This document shows positions 37,681 through 47,903 of a DNA stretch of 64,000 bases, piece after piece. Made by a program: the position numbers and the translations under genes. The stretch comes from Latilactobacillus fuchuensis DSM 14340 = JCM 11249. Lineage in GTDB: Bacteria > Bacillota > Bacilli > Lactobacillales > Lactobacillaceae. The stretch is taken from contig NZ_BAMJ01000002.1 in assembly GCF_000615805.1 (NCBI RefSeq), forward strand, positions 45,898 through 109,897, written 5' to 3'. The notes beneath the pieces are model-generated. The model had not been told where the DNA came from. It did not search any database and saw only the letters and a program-made list of their open reading frames with translations. Each line of letters begins with the position of its first letter. Within the stretch, counting starts at the first letter, position 1.

Positions 37681-38559
37681 ATGGAATGGACAAAAGTAAC
37701 CGTCACAACCCTCAATGAATCCGTTGAAGCAATTGCGAATATTCTAACTGATGCGGGGGCTGAAGGGATTCAGATTGAAGATGAGACTGATGTTCAAATT
37801 AGTGCCTTTTTCCCTGAATCTATTTTTGTCCCCGAACGGTTACCAATCATTAAACACCGAATTGGCCAATTGGCTGAATTTGGATTAGATGCCGGCGCCG
37901 GTACCGTGGCGTTACAACAAGTCGCGGATGACGACTGGGCAACGGCATGGAAGAAATATTATCGACCAACCCGTTTAACGCGCTTTTTAACGGTCGTTCC
38001 TAGTTGGACCGATTATCAACCAGAAGATCCGCGTGAAGCGTTAATCAAGATGGATCCGGGGATGGCGTTTGGGACTGGAACGCATCCGACGACGCATCTT
38101 TCGGTGCAAATGTTGGAAATGATTTTACGCGGCGGTGAACAGCTGATTGATGTCGGGACGGGTTCCGGGGTCTTGAGTATTGCAGCGGCCCATCTTGGGG
38201 TTAGTGATATTCGTGCGTACGATGTCGATCAAGTCGCCGTCGATTCGGCTAAAGAGAACTTTGCTTTAAACCCAGTGACTAAGGGGATTGACGCCCAACC
38301 GAATGATTTGTTAAACGGGATTGCGGTTCCGGCAGATGTGATTGTGGCCAATATGTTAACGGAAGTTTTAGTGCCGATGATTCCACAAGCTAAACCACTT
38401 TTGAAACCGAACGGGCATTTATTGTTAGCCGGTATTATTAACGATAAAGAAGCGGTCATTCGTCAAACGTTAGCGGCTAATGAACTGATAGTTCAAGAAA
38501 CCTTATATATGGGTGACTGGGTCGGGATTATCGCACGTTTGAAAACTGATGAAGATTAA
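37681..38559 (+). CDS. prmA: Ribosomal protein L11 methyltransferase
   Basis: Methylates L11 using S-adenosylmethionine. The 292-residue protein has an N-terminal substrate domain and a Rossmann methyltransferase with [11 protein letters not shown] and [15 protein letters not shown] (SAM motif I), then I-V-A-N-M-L. It is preceded by AAGGAGCC and followed 11 bases later by rsmE. Confidence 0.95.
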   Translation: MEWTKVTVTTLNESVEAIANILTDAGAEGIQIEDETDVQISAFFPESIFVPERLPIIKHRIGQLAEFGLDAGAGTVALQQVADDDWATAWKKYYRPTRLTRFLTVVPSWTDYQPEDPREALIKMDPGMAFGTGTHPTTHLSVQMLEMILRGGEQLIDVGTGSGVLSIAAAHLGVSDIRAYDVDQVAVDSAKENFALNPVTKGIDAQPNDLLNGIAVPADVIVANMLTEVLVPMIPQAKPLLKPNGHLLLAGIINDKEAVIRQTLAANELIVQETLYMGDWVGIIARLKTDED

Positions 38560-38570
38560 GAGGAATTGAG

Positions 38571-39326
38571 ATGCAACGTTATTTTTTAGAGCAACCTTTA
38601 GCCCTCGAACAAGCCGTTGAATTAACGGGGGAAACCGCCCACCATATGTTGAAGGTGATGCGGATGCAAGTGGGCACCCAAGTTGAGTTGGTGTCGGATG
38701 ATGAACAAGCCTTCGTGGCCGAAATCATGGTCGCTGATGTCACCAATAAAATGGTGCAACTGACGGTTCGAACCGCGTTAACCACGACGGTCGAATTACC
38801 AGTGGCCACCACGATTGTTTGTGGGTTGTCCAAAGGGGATAAAACCGATTGGATCGTTCAAAAGGGTACTCAACTCGGGGCGCACCGGTTTATTTTTTGT
38901 AACAGTCAATTTTCAATTGCGAAATGGGATGCTAAAAAGCAAACTAAGAAGTTACAACGATTGCAAAAGATTGCGCAAGAAGCGGCCGAACAAGCCCATC
39001 GAACGTATGTCCCAACGATTGAATGGCGCGCAAGTTTAACCTCGATCGCAACTGAAGCGGCGACCGTCAAACTAGTGGCGTATGAAGAATCGGCGAAAGC
39101 CGGTGAAACTGCACAACTAGTGAAGAATTTACAAACATTGACGGCTGGGCAAAGCTTGTTGTGTGTCTTTGGGCCAGAAGGCGGCTTAGCGCCGGCTGAA
39201 GTAGCACAATTACAGGCGGCCAATTTTCAATTAGTCGGACTAGGCCCTCGGATTTTACGGGCGGAAACGGCGCCATTATATTTATTAAGTGCGCTGTCAT
39301 ATGTGACAGAGTTAGCCACTTTATAG
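38571..39326 (+). CDS. rsmE: 16S rRNA (uracil-1498-N3)-methyltransferase
   Basis: SPOUT methyltransferase of the 30S decoding region. The 251-residue protein has an N-terminal PUA-like barrel and the knotted C-terminal half with F-G-P-E-G-G-L and L-G-P-R-I-L-R-A-E-T-A. It sits directly after prmA, as usual. Confidence 0.95.
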   Translation: MQRYFLEQPLALEQAVELTGETAHHMLKVMRMQVGTQVELVSDDEQAFVAEIMVADVTNKMVQLTVRTALTTTVELPVATTIVCGLSKGDKTDWIVQKGTQLGAHRFIFCNSQFSIAKWDAKKQTKKLQRLQKIAQEAAEQAHRTYVPTIEWRASLTSIATEAATVKLVAYEESAKAGETAQLVKNLQTLTAGQSLLCVFGPEGGLAPAEVAQLQAANFQLVGLGPRILRAETAPLYLLSALSYVTELATL

Positions 39327-39365
39327 TATGATAGGGAATAACAATTTGATAGAGGGCTTATAGAG

Positions 39366-39710
39366 ATGAATAAATTAAAACAAAATCGTTTTTTACAACA
39401 AGTTTGGGTACGGTATTTCCTAGTCGCCTTAGTATTAGCGGTCCTATTGCCACTTATTTTTGGTTGGCTTGGAATCAGTAAAACTTGGCGGGTGGGACTA
39501 CTCTTCATGTTAATTAATGGTTGCGCGGCATTTATGATTGGTTATCGCATTCAGAAAACCCGTGCGCCTTGGTATCATATTTTATATTTACCAGTTTTAT
39601 TTGCCTTAATGGTGGTTGTTCGCTATGCAGATTATAATTACTGGTTTGTTCCTATTTATTTCTTGTTAAGTTACTTAGGGATTAACACCGCGTATGAACG
39701 TCGCAAATAG
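39366..39710 (+). CDS. Small membrane protein of unknown function
   Basis: A 114-residue protein with about four hydrophobic segments (15-35, 40-62, 70-84, 88-108) and a basic N-terminus (M-N-K-L-K-Q-N-R). No family recognised. It lies between rsmE and rel with its own terminator after it. Confidence 0.7.
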   Translation: MNKLKQNRFLQQVWVRYFLVALVLAVLLPLIFGWLGISKTWRVGLLFMLINGCAAFMIGYRIQKTRAPWYHILYLPVLFALMVVVRYADYNYWFVPIYFLLSYLGINTAYERRK

Positions 39711-39746
39711 AACTGACTCGACAAAATTGTTGAGTCAGTTTTGTTG
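39711..39746 (+). terminator. Terminator after the membrane protein gene
   Basis: AACTGACTC / GAGTCAGTT stem, 12-base loop, TTGTTG tail. Confidence 0.7.
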
Positions 39747-39792
39747 TTTAAAAAGCAATTTTAATTGAGTATGAGAGAGTGAGTGGAGCAAG

Positions 39793-42024
39793 ATGTCAGA
39801 AGAAAAGGTGATTTCGCAACAAGAGGTTTTACAATTATGCCAGAAATACATGAACGCTGAGCATCTTGCTTTCGTCCAAAAGGCTTACGATTTTGCGGCC
39901 TATGTCCATAAAGAACAGATTCGCCAATCCGGTGAACCGTATATTATTCATCCGATTCAAGTTGCTGGAATTTTAGCCGAATTGAAGATGGATCCTGAAA
40001 CGGTGGCTTCTGGTTATTTGCACGACGTGGTTGAAGATACCAACATTACCTTAGGCGACGTTGAAGAGATGTTTGGTCATGATGTGGCGATTATCGTCGA
40101 TGGCGTTACCAAATTAGGGAAGATTAAATATAAATCGCATCAGGAACAATTAGCCGAAAATCACCGGAAAATGTTGTTGGCGATGGCTAAAGATTTACGG
40201 GTGATCATGGTGAAACTCGCCGATCGTCTCCATAATATGCGGACTCTCAAACATTTAAAACCCGAAAAACAACGACGGATTGCGAATGAAACGCTTGAAA
40301 TCTACGCACCACTTGCCGATCGTTTAGGGATTAGCAAGATTAAATGGGAATTAGAAGATATTTCATTGCGGTATTTAAACCCACAACAATATTATCGGAT
40401 TGTCCATTTAATGAATTCGAAACGGACGCAACGGGAACTCTATATTCAAGGCGCGATTGAAGAGATTAAAGATTCAGTCGCTGATTTAGAGATGAATTAC
40501 GAAATCTATGGTCGGCCCAAACATCTCTATTCAATTTATCGCAAGATGCGCGATCAGCATAAACGCTTTGAAGAACTCTATGATTTATTAGCGATTCGGA
40601 TCGTGGTCGATTCGATTAAGGATTGTTACGCTGTTTTAGGGGCGATTCATACCAAATGGAAACCGATGCCGGGCCGTTTTAAAGACTACATCGCGATGCC
40701 GAAAGCTAATATGTATCAATCGATTCATACAACCGTGATTGGTCCTAAGGGTAAACCGTTGGAAGTCCAGATTCGGACGCAAGAGATGCACGATGTTGCT
40801 GAATACGGGGTAGCCGCGCATTGGGCCTATAAAGAAGGCGTCAAAGAACAGATTAAGATTGATGAATCGGGTCGCAAACTCGATTTATTCCGTGAAATTC
40901 TGGAAATTCAGGATGCTTCTGAAGACGCGGCTGAGTTCATGGAAAGTGTCAAAGGCGATATCTTTAGCGATCGGGTTTACGTCTTTACGCCTAAAGGGGA
41001 TGTTTACGAATTGCCCAAGGGTTCGGTCCCGCTTGATTTTGCTTATTTAGTCCATACCGAAGTCGGTAATCACGCGGTTGGGGCGAAAATTAACGGTAAG
41101 ATTGTGCCGTTGAATTATCAATTACGCAACGGTGACATTGTTGAAATGTTGACATCGACCAGCGCGACGCCGAGTCGTGATTGGATTAAACTGGCCTTCA
41201 CAGCGCGAGCTCGGAATAAGATTAAACGTTACTTCAAAAAAGAAGATCGGGATGAGAACGTTGAAAAAGGGCGTAGTGCCTTGGAACATCTTTTATCTGA
41301 TCAAGGTTATCTACCGAAAGATTACCTCAATAAAACGGCGGTTGGCGTGATTCTACCCCATTTTAATTTTAATGCCGATGAAGAATTGTACGCGGCAATT
41401 GGATTTGGCGAAATTTCGCCTCAATCAGTGGTTAATCGTTTAACGGTCAAAGAACGACGTGAAAAAGAAGAAAACGACCAAAAGGTATTAGAGGCCAAAA
41501 TTTTATCAGCCAAGGATTCACAACAGCCAGGCCCTAAAGCGAGTGGAAATCACATCACCATTAAACATGAAGATGGTGTGATTATCGACGGGGTCGACAA
41601 TGTATTGGTGCGCTTAAGTAAATGTTGTAACCCTGTACCTGGTGACGATATCGTGGGGTATGTGACTAAGGGACGGGGCGTTTCAGTCCATCGGCGGGAT
41701 TGCCCGAATATCATTGACCGTGCGGACATGAATAGCCGATTAACGGAAGTTAGCTGGGAAAATACGTCTGATAAATCGCAACAATTGTATGATGCGAATC
41801 TGGAAGTTTATGGCTACAATCGTGGCGGTTTGCTAAACGACGTGTTGCAAGCGTTAAATGCGCATTCTAAACAGTTGAACAATATCATGGGTCGGATTGA
41901 CCATGATCAGATGGCTGATATTCACGTGACCGTTGGGATTCGTAATATTGAACATTTAGAAACGATTATGGAAGCCGTTAAAAATATTCCTGATATTTAT
42001 GAAGTCAAACGGGTACAAGGATAA
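39793..42024 (+). CDS. rel: Bifunctional (p)ppGpp synthetase/hydrolase Rel
   Basis: Makes and degrades the stringent-response alarmone. The 743-residue protein has the hydrolase HD domain (Y-L-H-D-V-V-E-D-T at about 76-84), the synthetase domain (Y-R-K-M-R-D-Q and R-I-V-V-D-S-I-K-D-C-Y), a TGS domain with F-T-P-K-G-D-V-Y-E-L-P and P-L-D-F-A-Y, a C-C-N-P-V-P-G-D zinc-finger region and a C-terminal ACT domain. Hydrolase residues are intact, so it should be bifunctional. It is followed 15 bases later by dtd, the usual pair. Confidence 0.96.
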   Translation: MSEEKVISQQEVLQLCQKYMNAEHLAFVQKAYDFAAYVHKEQIRQSGEPYIIHPIQVAGILAELKMDPETVASGYLHDVVEDTNITLGDVEEMFGHDVAIIVDGVTKLGKIKYKSHQEQLAENHRKMLLAMAKDLRVIMVKLADRLHNMRTLKHLKPEKQRRIANETLEIYAPLADRLGISKIKWELEDISLRYLNPQQYYRIVHLMNSKRTQRELYIQGAIEEIKDSVADLEMNYEIYGRPKHLYSIYRKMRDQHKRFEELYDLLAIRIVVDSIKDCYAVLGAIHTKWKPMPGRFKDYIAMPKANMYQSIHTTVIGPKGKPLEVQIRTQEMHDVAEYGVAAHWAYKEGVKEQIKIDESGRKLDLFREILEIQDASEDAAEFMESVKGDIFSDRVYVFTPKGDVYELPKGSVPLDFAYLVHTEVGNHAVGAKINGKIVPLNYQLRNGDIVEMLTSTSATPSRDWIKLAFTARARNKIKRYFKKEDRDENVEKGRSALEHLLSDQGYLPKDYLNKTAVGVILPHFNFNADEELYAAIGFGEISPQSVVNRLTVKERREKEENDQKVLEAKILSAKDSQQPGPKASGNHITIKHEDGVIIDGVDNVLVRLSKCCNPVPGDDIVGYVTKGRGVSVHRRDCPNIIDRADMNSRLTEVSWENTSDKSQQLYDANLEVYGYNRGGLLNDVLQALNAHSKQLNNIMGRIDHDQMADIHVTVGIRNIEHLETIMEAVKNIPDIYEVKRVQG

Positions 42025-42039
42025 AAGGGGGATTCGCTA

Positions 42040-42489
42040 ATGCGAGTGGTACTACAACGAGTGAGTCACGCGAGTGTGACCATTGAACAGACCGTTGTCG
42101 GTCAGATTGATAAAGGCTTTTTATTATTAGTCGGGATTTGCGACGAAGATACGGATGCCGATTTAGATTATTTGGTCAAAAAAATTAGTCTGTTACGGGT
42201 TTTTGAAGACGAAGCCGGCAAGATGAATTTGGCGTTGAACCAAGTTGACGGATCAATTCTATCGGTTTCACAATTTACGTTATATGCGTCGACTAAGAAG
42301 GGCAACCGGCCAAGCTTTACAGCGGCTGGTGCACCTGATTACGCTGAAAAGATGTACAATCGCTTTAATCAGAAGTTAGCGGCGACTGGTTTAACCGTTG
42401 CGACTGGTGAATTTGGGGCGGATATGCAAGTCGGACTCGAAAACGATGGTCCGGTGACGATTTTATTTGATACGCAGGAATCGCGATGA
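42040..42489 (+). CDS. dtd: D-aminoacyl-tRNA deacylase
   Basis: Removes D-amino acids from tRNAs. The 149-residue protein begins [13 protein letters not shown] and has S-V-S-Q-F-T-L-Y-A and N-D-G-P-V-T, the two motifs forming the active-site pocket. AAAAGGGGG precedes it. Its stop overlaps the next start by 4 bases. Confidence 0.95.
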   Translation: MRVVLQRVSHASVTIEQTVVGQIDKGFLLLVGICDEDTDADLDYLVKKISLLRVFEDEAGKMNLALNQVDGSILSVSQFTLYASTKKGNRPSFTAAGAPDYAEKMYNRFNQKLAATGLTVATGEFGADMQVGLENDGPVTILFDTQESR

Positions 42490-43109
42490 GTTATCGGAAT
42501 GCAATCTGGGATTTCGATGGCACGCTTTATGATACTTATCCAGTGATGTTAGAAGCATTACTGACGGTTTACGCACGCCATCAAGTGCCCGTTCAAGCAG
42601 AAGCGCTCTACCGATTAATTAAACAACAATCAATAAAAGTGGCGTTGCGGCAATTAGCGCAAACGACTGGCGTTGGGTTTGAAATGTTAGACCGACAATA
42701 CCATGAACTTGAGCAGCAAACGCAACTCACACCGCAACCTTACGTGGGGGCGGCGGCGATTCTTGCTCAGGTTAGTCAGCGGGGCCAGAATTTCTTGTTA
42801 ACGCATCGCGATCAGGCTGCGCAAACTTATCTGGCGCAACAAGGATTGAATCAGTATTTTACGGAGATTGTCACGAGTCAACAGGCCTTTGCCCGTAAAC
42901 CAGCGCCGGATAGTTTATTGTATTTATGTCAAAAATACGATTTAAAACCGACGGAAACGGTGATGATTGGTGATCGTGCGTTGGATGTTGAAGCTGGCAT
43001 CAACGCGGGGGTGCAATCTGTTTATTTTGATGTTGATCATCTGCCAATCACGGCACAACCAACGGTGACGGTACATGAATTATCAGAATTGTTACCACTA
43101 TTTGAATAA
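42486..43109 (+). CDS. HAD-superfamily hydrolase (phosphatase)
   Basis: A 207-residue HAD subfamily IA protein with motif [10 protein letters not shown] (9-17), motif II L-T-H-R, a lysine in F-A-R-K-P-A-P-D and motif [12 protein letters not shown]. Phosphoglycolate phosphatase-like, but the substrate cannot be set. Coupled to dtd through ATGA. Confidence 0.87.
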   Translation: MSYRNAIWDFDGTLYDTYPVMLEALLTVYARHQVPVQAEALYRLIKQQSIKVALRQLAQTTGVGFEMLDRQYHELEQQTQLTPQPYVGAAAILAQVSQRGQNFLLTHRDQAAQTYLAQQGLNQYFTEIVTSQQAFARKPAPDSLLYLCQKYDLKPTETVMIGDRALDVEAGINAGVQSVYFDVDHLPITAQPTVTVHELSELLPLFE

Positions 43110-43112
43110 ACT

Positions 43113-43152
43113 AAAAGAGTCATCAACCGGCATTAAGTTGATGACTCTTTTT
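43113..43152. terminator. Bidirectional terminator
   Basis: Stem AAAAGAGTCATCAAC / GTTGATGACTCTTTT between two convergent genes. Confidence 0.88.
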
Positions 43153-43495
43153 AAATTAATGTAATAATCAAGAACGTTAAATACCAAGCGGCCGACATGA
43201 TTAAGACGAAACGCCACCAACTTCGTAAAAATTTCTTAAGAAATAATTCGTGATCGTAATAAAAACGGGTTAAGGCCCAAATAATGCCCCAGAGACACAT
43301 CGCGAGAAGGATAAACCAACCAGCCTTGTTGAAGTAGGGATGACTGAGCATAATGGTGCTCAGAATCAGGGGAGTGGGTAAGACCCAACTGACTAACGCG
43401 AGTTTACGATGGAAATAGCGGTGAATCAAGCGTTGGCTTGCATAGGCTACGCCGCCACACAGTAATGGTAAAAGAATCCAAAAGAGTTGCATCAT
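43151..43495 (-). CDS. DUF3397 family membrane protein
   Basis: A 114-residue protein with four hydrophobic segments (about 2-20, 35-52, 60-76, 92-112) that resembles the DUF3397 family found next to mraZ in lactobacilli. Function unknown. GAGGTGACT precedes its ATG on the minus strand. Convergent with the HAD gene. Confidence 0.78.
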   Translation of the reverse strand: MMQLFWILLPLLCGGVAYASQRLIHRYFHRKLALVSWVLPTPLILSTIMLSHPYFNKAGWFILLAMCLWGIIWALTRFYYDHELFLKKFLRSWWRFVLIMSAAWYLTFLIITLI

Positions 43496-43618
43496 TTAGT
43501 CACCTCAAAAGTTAATAGTTCCATTGTAACGTCTTTTTTGTGATATAAAAAGTCTGAGTTGCACTTTTAGCGTATTCGGTGTAAACTGCTGATAAGAAAT
43601 GACTAGGTGGTGGAATAG

Positions 43619-43741
43619 TTGAAGAAAAAGACAAGTACGTTTAGTCGGGTTACCAAAGTGTTCGTTTGGGTCATGTTAATTGCCACAGTGGGTTCAGTCG
43701 TTTTTGGCGCGTTAGCAGGTACTGGCATTTTAAACTTTTAA
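43619..43741 (+). CDS. Small DUF4044-like membrane peptide
   Basis: A 40-residue protein starting at TTG 43619: a basic N-terminus (M-K-K-K-T-S-T-F-S-R), one membrane helix (about 14-34) and a short tail G-T-G-I-L-N-F. Small proteins of this type (DUF4044) lie upstream of mraZ in lactobacilli. TAGGTGGTGG precedes the start. Function unknown. Confidence 0.75.
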   Translation: MKKKTSTFSRVTKVFVWVMLIATVGSVVFGALAGTGILNF

Positions 43742-43757
43742 AAAATGATAATAATAA

Positions 43758-43808
43758 TGACCAATAATGGTCAATAAAGGTGATCTCTGCGGAGAGCGCC
43801 TTTTTTTA
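43758..43808 (+). terminator. Double-hairpin terminator before mraZ
   Basis: TGACCA/TGGTCA (43758-43773), then GGTGATCTC/GAGAGCGCC (43779-43800) followed by T7. Confidence 0.75.
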
Positions 43809-43880
43809 TTTGGCTTTTTGGACTTGTTCATTAAAATCAAAAAAACGCTAAAAATAGCGAACAGCTTTTTTTAGGCAAAA

Positions 43881-43917
43881 TGTGGTAGAAAGTGGGGGAT
43901 TGTGGTAGACTAAAATT
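43881..43917 (+). promoter_or_regulatory. mraZ promoter with MraZ-box-like direct repeats
   Basis: Three direct repeats on a 10-base period (GTGGTAGAAA, GTGGGGGATT, GTGGTAGACT; 43882-43911) precede a TAAAAT -10-like element at 43911-43916. MraZ is known to bind GTGG-type repeats of this period and to control its own operon. The match to that pattern is seen directly; binding is inferred. Confidence 0.65.
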
Positions 43918-43945
43918 AGTTGAGGTGGGCAAAGGGGTGAAGTAT

Positions 43946-44377
43946 ATGTTCATGGGCGAATTTCGGCATACAATTGATGCGAAAGGACGGCTAATCATGC
44001 CGGCCAAATTTCGTGAGGATTTAGGCACAGAATTCGTATTAACCCGTGGCATGGATAACTGCATCTTCGGCTACCCACTCGATGAATGGCAACAATTAGA
44101 AGAAAAATTAAAAAAATTACCACTCGCTAAAAAAGATGCGCGGGCCTTTGTCCGTTTCTTTTATTCAGCAGCGGTGGAATGTGTTCCCGATAAACAAGGC
44201 CGGATTAATATTCCGCAAACATTGGTAACCCATGCCGGTTTAGAGAAAGATTGTGTCCTAATCGGTGTTTCTAACCGGATTGAAATTTGGAGCCAAGCAA
44301 AATGGGATAGTTTTAGTGAAGAAGCAGAAGAAAACTTTGACGAAATTGCAGAAAATATGTTGGATTTCGACTTTTAA
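43946..44377 (+). CDS. mraZ: Transcriptional regulator MraZ
   Basis: DNA-binding AbrB-fold protein heading the division and cell-wall cluster. The 143-residue protein begins [21 protein letters not shown] and has the second repeat D-K-Q-G-R-I-N-I-P, the two D-x-x-G-R motifs of the family. ATG 43946 follows AAAGGGGTG. GTGG repeats just upstream are its likely operator. Confidence 0.95.
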   Translation: MFMGEFRHTIDAKGRLIMPAKFREDLGTEFVLTRGMDNCIFGYPLDEWQQLEEKLKKLPLAKKDARAFVRFFYSAAVECVPDKQGRINIPQTLVTHAGLEKDCVLIGVSNRIEIWSQAKWDSFSEEAEENFDEIAENMLDFDF

Positions 44378-44392
44378 AAGGATGGTAATCAG

Positions 44393-45352
44393 ATGTCAGA
44401 AACATTTAAACATCAAAGTGTTTTATTAAAAGAAACGGTTGATGCCTTGAATGTTCAACCTGATGGGATTTACGTGGATGCAACACTTGGTGGCGGCGGG
44501 CATAGTGAATATCTATTGTCACAATTAACCACGGGTCATCTTTATTCATTCGACCAAGACGATCACGCTTTGGCCAGTAGCAAGGAACGTCTCGCTAAAT
44601 ATGCTGAAGCGGGTCAAGTCACATTTGTGAAGAGTAATTTCCGTTATTTAAAACAAGCACTTGCAGAGCATGGTGTGACTAAGATTGATGGTATTTTATA
44701 CGATTTAGGGGTCTCATCACCACAGTTTGATGACGCACAACGGGGATTCAGTTATAAAAAAGAAGCCCCACTCGATATGCGAATGGACCAAGGGGCCGAA
44801 TTAACGGCCTACACGATCGTCAATGAATGGACCTATCAACAATTGATTAAAATTTTCTTCCGGTATGGTGAAGAAAAATTCTCCAAACAAGTGGCACGTA
44901 AAATCGAACAACGACGTGAAATTGCGCCAATCGAAACAACGATTGAATTAGCGGACTTAATTAAAGACGCGATTCCCGCACCAGCTCGCCGAACGGGTGG
45001 TCATCCAGCCAAACGGATTTTCCAAGCGATTCGAATTGCGGTCAATGATGAATTAGGCGCGATTGAGGAGTCAATCGAACAGGCGATTCCGCTTGTGAAC
45101 ATCGGTGGCCGAATCAGTGTTATTACGTTCCAATCGCTAGAAGATCGTTTAGTGAAGACCATGTTTAAAGAACAAGCCACTCCTAAAGAAATTCCGCGTG
45201 GTTTACCGGTCTTGCCAGAGACGCAAGTGACAGTTTTGAAGTTAGTGAACCGTAAACCGATTTTACCAACGGATGAAGAATTAGAAGATAATCACCGCTC
45301 GCACAGTGCTAAATTGCGGGTTGCAGAAAAGCAAAAAGAATTTGACGACTAA
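44393..45352 (+). CDS. rsmH: 16S rRNA (cytosine-1402-N4)-methyltransferase
   Basis: The 319-residue SAM-dependent enzyme shows [20 protein letters not shown] (SAM site), [12 protein letters not shown] and the C-terminal I-T-F-Q-S-L-E-D-R. Second gene of the dcw cluster, 15 bases after mraZ. Confidence 0.96.
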   Translation: MSETFKHQSVLLKETVDALNVQPDGIYVDATLGGGGHSEYLLSQLTTGHLYSFDQDDHALASSKERLAKYAEAGQVTFVKSNFRYLKQALAEHGVTKIDGILYDLGVSSPQFDDAQRGFSYKKEAPLDMRMDQGAELTAYTIVNEWTYQQLIKIFFRYGEEKFSKQVARKIEQRREIAPIETTIELADLIKDAIPAPARRTGGHPAKRIFQAIRIAVNDELGAIEESIEQAIPLVNIGGRISVITFQSLEDRLVKTMFKEQATPKEIPRGLPVLPETQVTVLKLVNRKPILPTDEELEDNHRSHSAKLRVAEKQKEFDD

Positions 45353-45369
45353 AAAAAGGACTGATATAA

Positions 45370-45741
45370 ATGGCATCTAACACGGCGCGCCAACTTGTAG
45401 CTCCTGAATTAATACCAAACCAACAACCGACAATACATACAGCTCCTAATGAACAACCTAATCGGAAAGTCGCATTATCGGCGATGGAGAAGACGACGTT
45501 AGCCATTATCGGTATCGCTTTTTTTGGAATGTTGGTGGGCTTATTGACGACTAAAATTGCGGTGGTTAATGCGCAACGTGATTTACAAACCACATCACGG
45601 TCAATGACCCAAGTGCATGCTAGAAATAGTGATTTAAAACAAGAAATTGGTGAATTGACGAGTTCAGATTGCTTAGATGCCTTTGCCCAAAAAAATGGTC
45701 TGACGTTAAATGAAAATAATATTCGAAATGTGTCTAAATGA
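45370..45741 (+). CDS. ftsL: Cell division protein FtsL
   Basis: Bitopic divisome protein of 123 residues: cytoplasmic N-terminus, one membrane helix at about 40-62 (T-T-L-A-I-I-G-I-A-F-F-G onwards), then an extracytoplasmic coiled coil. Weakly conserved as a family; identified by position between rsmH and ftsI plus topology. Its stop overlaps the ftsI start (ATGA). Confidence 0.92.
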   Translation: MASNTARQLVAPELIPNQQPTIHTAPNEQPNRKVALSAMEKTTLAIIGIAFFGMLVGLLTTKIAVVNAQRDLQTTSRSMTQVHARNSDLKQEIGELTSSDCLDAFAQKNGLTLNENNIRNVSK

Positions 45742-47875
45742 AGTTAGTTAAAAAGACACGTAAGAGTCCACAATGGAATCGACGCGTATTTGGCAGGCTT
45801 TTAGTGCTAATTATTGCGGCGATTTTTGTGGTTTTTGCCGGACGCTTCATCTATATCGCTGCAACCGGGCAGATTGCAGGGGTTGATTTGACCAAGCGTT
45901 CTCACAAAAAATATGAAGAAGACACGGTTGTGCGGGCGCAACGTGGCACAATCTATGACTCACTGGGCAACGTCTTAGCGCAAGATACGAACGCTTATTC
46001 AGTGTATGCGGTCTTGAGCCACGATTATGTGGGGACTAATAAAAAGCCGCTTTATGTCACAAATAAGAAAAAAGTGGCCAAAATATTAAGTCAGTATTTA
46101 CCATTAAGTGAAGCTAAGATTTATAAACAAATGACGCCAACCAACCAAGCAGTCTACCAAGTTGAATTTGGGAGTGCGGGTCAAAATTTATCGTTGAGCA
46201 TCAAACGGAAAATCGAAGCCCAAAAATTAACTGGGATTTATTTTAAAGAATCACCCACGCGGCTCTATCCTAATGGGACATTCGCGTCACACGTCATTGG
46301 TCTTGCTCAAACATCGAAAAGTGCCACCGCTGACGGTAGTCAAGATTTAGTCGGGGTGATGGGGATTGAAAAATACTTCAATCAACAGTTAACCGGTGAA
46401 GATGGTTATAAGAATTTAATGCAAGATTCATACGGCTACGCGCTCAGTCAGAAACAAAACAAGGTGAAAGTCGCTAAAAATGGTCAAGATGTTTATTTGA
46501 CCATCGATTCACGACTCCAATCTTATCTCGAAAGTCTATTAACGACGGTCAATAAGAAATACAAACCGGTTAGCATGAACGCTGTTTTGATGAATGCTAA
46601 GACGGGTGAAATTCTAGCAGCCTCACAACGGCCAACGTTTAATGCCAGCACCAAAAAGGTATTGGCGATATCTGGCGCGATACATTGGTCGAAGATGGTT
46701 ATGAACCTGGGTCGGTCTTAAAAATTGCGACCCTGTCAGCTGCCATCGATTCTGGAAACTATAATCCCAATGAATATTATAAATCCGGTTCGGTGCAAGT
46801 CGGTGATAAAAAAATTAGCGATTGGCAAACGAGTGGTTGGGGGACGATTCCGCTCAGCCAAGCCTTCGCCCGTTCCAGTAACGTTGGGATGGTTAAGTTA
46901 GAACAGGAAATGGGCTCCGATGTTTGGAAGTCATACCTGACCAAGTTTGGCTTTATGAAAAAAACCGGTATTGAGTTACCTGGCGAAGTGGCCGGATCAT
47001 TGCAATATACGCGGCCGTTGGATCAAGCAACGACCTCGTTTGGTCAAGGGATTAACGTCAATGTGATGCAAATGTTACAAATGACGAGTGCGATTGCCAA
47101 TAATGGCACGATGATTCAACCACAAATTTTGGCGGGTGTTGGTAAACGTAAAACGATTGAACCGATTAAAGTCGGCCAACCGATTAAGGCCAGCACGGCT
47201 AAAGAAGTCCTTCAAAATATGGAAGATGTTGTTTATCAGGATTATGGGACGGGACAGGTTTATCAGATTCCGAATTACAAAGTCGCGGTTAAAACCGGGA
47301 CGGCCCAGATTACGGCGCCCACCGGGGGGTATTTAACCGGTGCTAACAATTACATCTTCTCTGTAGGTGGTATTGCGCCTGCTGATGATCCAAAATATAT
47401 TTTATATATCACGATGAAACAACCGCAACAAATGACGGATAGTGCCGAAACGATTCTGTCACAAATTTTTAATCCGATGATGCAACGGGCATTGGAATAC
47501 ACTAAAAAAGCGGAGAAGGACAAACAGCAACAAGTTAAATTACCTTCCGTTCTAACAAAGGCGACTAAGACGGCACAAAGTGAGTTGACCGAGGCCGGTT
47601 TAAAAACGGCGTTAGTCGGTAGTGGTAATTTAGTCGTGCAACAAGTGCCAAGTGCCGGCAGTATTATTTTACCGAACCAACGGGTCTTGTTAATGACCAA
47701 TGGCGCGATGACGATGCCGGATGTGACGGGCTGGTCCAAAAATGATTTATTGAAGTTATCTCAATTAACGGGAATTCAAGTTGAGATAAAGGGTAGTGGT
47801 TACGCCTATCAACAAAGTTTAGCGACTAACGGGTTGCTAGATGGCGTTAAAAAAGTTAAAGTACAATTAAAATAA
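45738..47875 (+). pseudogene. ftsI: Division-specific penicillin-binding protein (class B, FtsI/Pbp2b), frame interrupted near 46659
   Basis: Septal peptidoglycan transpeptidase. Frame one has a basic N-terminus, a membrane helix and the dimerisation domain (R-G-T-I-Y-D). Frame two has the SxxK motif in P-G-S-V-L-K, S-S-N-V-G, K-T-G-T-A-Q and two C-terminal PASTA domains. Adding one G (AAAAAGGTATT to AAAAAGGGTATT) gives T-K-K-G-I-G-D-I-W-R-D-T-L-V-E-D-G and 712 residues. The transpeptidase is essential, so the break is most likely a sequence error. PASTA repeats also occur in PrkC of this window. Confidence 0.93.
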
Positions 47876-47903
47876 GTAAGTGTCGATTAAAGGAGTTTAT
47901 CAA

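Noticed and set aside
46650..46665. Programmed -1 frameshifting in ftsI at C AAA AAG
   Set aside because: The heptamer is not canonical (P-site pairing is lost after slippage), and the GGG contraction matches the pattern of the other breaks.
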